Source: Actinomycetes bacterium (GTDB lineage Bacteria; Actinomycetota; Acidimicrobiia; Acidimicrobiales; RAAP-2). From it: a stretch of DNA of 16,762 bases. Position numbers and translations under genes: made by a program. The notes under the pieces are model-generated. The model searched no databases. It saw nothing but the letters and a program-made list of their open reading frames with translations, and was not told where the DNA came from. The stretch lies in NCBI GenBank assembly GCA_021791615.1, contig JAJYWG010000370.1, positions 1 through 16,762 on the forward strand, read 5' to 3'. Below, piece after piece: positions 15,248 through 16,762 of this stretch; the first letter of the stretch is position 1, and each line of letters starts with the position of its first letter.

Positions 15248-15262
15248 ACGTATCAGCGGACG
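15233..15262. repeat. 10-bp direct repeat at the cobJ/cobK convergence
   Basis: TCAGCGGACG occurs at 15233-15242 and again at 15253-15262, straddling the two stop codons. It may be a small duplication; no terminator-like hairpin is evident. Confidence 0.4.
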
Positions 15263-16026
15263 CGTGGGAGCCCGAGCGACGCGCAGACCCACTCAAGCGC
15301 GTCGGCGACGGTGCTGGCCGACGGGCCGTCCGGCGAAGGCGGGCGGTCGACGACCAGGACGCCCACCCCCAGGTTCCGAGCCGCCTCGAGCTTGGCGGCG
15401 GTGGCGTCCCCGCCGCTGTTCTTGGTCACGACGAGGTCGATCTGCTGACGCGCCATGAGTGCCGTCTCCCCATCGACGCTGAACGGGCCCCGGTCGAGGA
15501 TCACCTCTGCCGGGTGCAGGGGCATCTGCTGTGGAGGATCGATCGAGCGGACCAACCACCATCGCCGCCCGTCGGAGGCAGACGCGAAGGCATTGAGCTC
15601 GCTCCGACCGGTGGTCACGAACACTCGGTGGAACGGACCGCGGGCGATGTGTTCGGCGGCCGCCGCCAAGGTGGTCACGACGGTCCAGCGGTCTCCCGGC
15701 TGCGCCTGCCAGCGGGGCCGCTCCAGGCGGAGCCTCGGCACTCCAGTCTGGTTGCAGGCCTCATAGGCGTGCCACCGCATCCGCGCCGCGAACGGGTGGG
15801 TGGCGTCGACCAGGGCCGAGATCCGCTCGGCCCGGAGGTAGGCGGCCAGCCCCTCGGTGCCTCCGTACCCCCCGGTACGGCGCCGACCCGGCAGCGGTGC
15901 AGGGTTCACCGTCCGGCCCGCCAACGAGTTCACGACCACCACGTCGTGGCGGGCAGACAACGTCTCTGCCAGGCGGCTGGCCTCGGTCGTCCCCCCGAGC
16001 AGCAGCAGGCGAGGTAGCTCGGTCAC
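15253..16026 (-). CDS. cobK: Precorrin-6A reductase
   Basis: NADPH-dependent reductase converting precorrin-6A to precorrin-6B. The product is 257 aa from the GTG at 16026: VTELPRLLLLGGTTEASRLA (dinucleotide-binding N-terminus), VVVNSLAGRT, RTGGYGGTEGLAAYLR, ALVDATHPFAARM, VFVTTGRSELNAF, and the C-terminal LVVTKNSGGDATAAKLEAA, all typical for CobK/CbiJ. The frame stays open upstream to 16266, but that part is antisense to the cobalamin riboswitch and has no family similarity, so the GTG is preferred. Single gene, convergent with cobJ and divergent from cobQ; its promoter must lie next to or within the riboswitch region. Confidence 0.94.
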   Translation of the reverse strand: MTELPRLLLLGGTTEASRLAETLSARHDVVVVNSLAGRTVNPAPLPGRRRTGGYGGTEGLAAYLRAERISALVDATHPFAARMRWHAYEACNQTGVPRLRLERPRWQAQPGDRWTVVTTLAAAAEHIARGPFHRVFVTTGRSELNAFASASDGRRWWLVRSIDPPQQMPLHPAEVILDRGPFSVDGETALMARQQIDLVVTKNSGGDATAAKLEAARNLGVGVLVVDRPPSPDGPSASTVADALEWVCASLGLPRVR

Positions 16027-16040
16027 GGTCGTCGCATGGA

Positions 16041-16070
16041 TTGAGTGCAGCAGCGTCGGGCTGGTAGCGT
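16041..16070 (+). promoter_or_regulatory. Candidate promoter for the riboswitch-cobQ transcript
   Basis: TTGAGT (16041-16046) and TAGCGT (16065-16070) are separated by 18 bp and resemble housekeeping -35 and TANNNT -10 boxes. The predicted start of transcription, near 16077, would begin right at the first riboswitch stem. Pattern match only. Confidence 0.4.
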
Positions 16071-16213
16071 CCGGGGTGGTTACAGGGAACACCGGTGAGA
16101 AGCCGGGGCTGTCCCGCAACTGTAACCGGGGAGCAAGCCCCACCTGAGGCCACGGTCCAGCCGGACGGGAAGGCCGGGGCCAGCGTCGATCCGGGAGCCA
16201 GGAAACCTGTGCC
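16071..16213 (+). ncRNA. Cobalamin (B12/AdoCbl) riboswitch
   Basis: Conserved aptamer elements appear in the right order: GGTTACAG (16078-16085), then GGGAACACCGGTGAGAAGCC, then GCTGTCCCGCAACTGTAACC (ending at 16127), and the B12 box AGCCAGGAAACCTG at 16196-16209. The first and last parts of the core, GGTTACAG and CTGTAACC, form a perfect 8-bp stem. It precedes cobQ, so high cobalamin should reduce cobQ (and downstream) expression. Strong motif match. Confidence 0.95.
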
Positions 16214-16225
16214 GACGGAGATCTC

Positions 16226-16240
16226 GACGCGGGAGACGTC
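16226..16240 (+). promoter_or_regulatory. Likely cobQ ribosome-binding site presented in a small hairpin
   Basis: GGGAG at 16231-16235 lies 9 bases before the GTG at 16245 and is the best ribosome-binding sequence between the B12 box and the cobQ P-loop. It sits in the loop of a possible hairpin with arms GACG (16226-16229) and CGTC (16237-16240). With no poly-U terminator visible after the aptamer, this favours translational control by the riboswitch. Confidence 0.45.
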
Positions 16241-16244
16241 AAGG

Positions 16245-16762
16245 GTGAACCAGTGGCAGCCGTCACATCCCTCGGGCACGGTCATGGTGTGCGGCACCAC
16301 GTCCAATGCCGGCAAGAGCACGGTCACGGCCGGTCTGTGCCGCCACTACGCCCGGCGCGGGGCGCGGGTGGCGCCGTTCAAGGCCCAGAACATGTCGAAC
16401 AACTCGGCGGTCACGCCCGCCGGTCACGAGATCGCCCGGGCCCAGGCCTGGCAGGCCATGGCGGCCGGAGTCGACGCCGAGGTCGCCATGAACCCCGTGC
16501 TCCTAAAGCCCATGGGCGAGCGCCGCTGCCAGGTGGTGGTGATGGGCCGCCCGCTGGGCACGATGACGGCGGCCGACTACCACCGGCTGAAGCCGGCGCT
16601 GCTCGACGTGGTCCTGGGGGCACTGACCGACCTCCGCCGCCGCTACGACGTGGTGATCCTCGAAGGAGCGGGCAGCCCGGCGGAGATCAACCTCCTCGAC
16701 GCCGACATCGTCAACCTCCGCCTGGCCCACGACGCCGGGTTGCCGGCCATCGTCGTCGGCGA
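16245..16762 (+). CDS. cobQ: Cobyric acid synthase (3' partial)
   Basis: Glutamine-dependent amidase that amidates carboxylates b, d, e and g of adenosylcobyrinic a,c-diamide. Only the first ~172 codons are in the window. They include the N-terminal ATPase domain: P-loop [16 protein letters not shown], the CobQ signature [49 protein letters not shown] and [20 protein letters not shown]. Start choice: the GTG at 16245 has GGGAG nine bases upstream; the ATG at 16284 begins closer to the P-loop but has no ribosome-binding site; the GTG at 16209 overlaps the B12 box and is unlikely. It lies directly downstream of the cobalamin riboswitch. Confidence 0.94.
   Translation, partial: MNQWQPSHPSGTVMVCGTTSNAGKSTVTAGLCRHYARRGARVAPFKAQNMSNNSAVTPAGHEIARAQAWQAMAAGVDAEVAMNPVLLKPMGERRCQVVVMGRPLGTMTAADYHRLKPALLDVVLGALTDLRRRYDVVILEGAGSPAEINLLDADIVNLRLAHDAGLPAIVVG

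Noticed and set aside
16027..16266. Upstream extension of the cobK frame across the riboswitch
   Set aside because: The extra residues lie antisense to the aptamer and show no CobK similarity. The GTG at 16026 puts the LLLLGGTTEA motif at the normal place.
15761..16327. A 188-codon minus-strand frame spanning the cobK start, riboswitch and cobQ start
   Set aside because: Overlaps a strong riboswitch and two solid genes in other frames; no recognisable family.
1..16762. CRISPR arrays, tRNA or rRNA genes
   Set aside because: No regularly spaced repeats and no tRNA/rRNA-like conserved segments were seen by reading; a tRNAscan or Infernal run was not possible.

Overview
The window is very GC-rich and carries most of an oxygen-dependent (aerobic) cobalamin biosynthesis locus, preceded by about 3.2 kb of mobile-element debris. 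The very high GC, the frequent GTG starts and the gene set (CobG, CobF, CobE, CobK, a BluB-CobT fusion) suggest an actinobacterium, perhaps of the Acidimicrobiia type. The taxonomy is an inference and no species is claimed.

Layout. (1) 1-3111 is a mobile-element zone. It holds a large tyrosine recombinase with a Cys-rich tail (5' end outside the window), the right half of an IS3-family element, and a multiply frameshifted IS630-family transposase on the opposite strand that appears to have been cut by the IS3 element. (2) 3224-4957 (+) is a bluB-cobT fusion that makes and activates the lower ligand. (3) 4967-11760 (-) is a tightly coupled operon, read cobO > cobB > an RHH-domain/CobI-like fusion > cobM > cobL > cobE > cobF > cobC. 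The cobC-like phosphatase has an in-frame amber codon, and beyond it lies a decayed second copy of the 3' end of cobF. (4) 11832-15247 (+) is the divergent operon cobG > cobH > cobI > cobJ, which shares a 71-bp promoter region with cobO. (5) 15253-16026 (-) is cobK, convergent with cobJ. (6) 16071-16213 (+) is a cobalamin riboswitch ahead of cobQ, which runs off the right edge.

How the genes work together. CobI, CobG, CobJ, CobM, CobF, CobK, CobL and CobH convert precorrin-2 to hydrogenobyrinic acid. CobB amidates the a and c side chains, CobO adenosylates the corrinoid, CobQ amidates the remaining peripheral carboxylates, and BluB-CobT supplies alpha-ribazole phosphate. Not seen here are the uroporphyrinogen methyltransferase, cobaltochelatase (CobN), the aminopropanol arm and CobU/CobS; they may lie beyond the right edge or elsewhere.

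The most unusual item is the protein at 8911-9870: a ribbon-helix-helix DNA-binding domain joined to a second precorrin-2 C20-methyltransferase-like domain, although a conventional CobI is also encoded. Together with the TAGGG inverted/direct repeats in the cobO/cobG divergent promoter it suggests, as a hypothesis only, an enzyme-type autoregulator of the locus.
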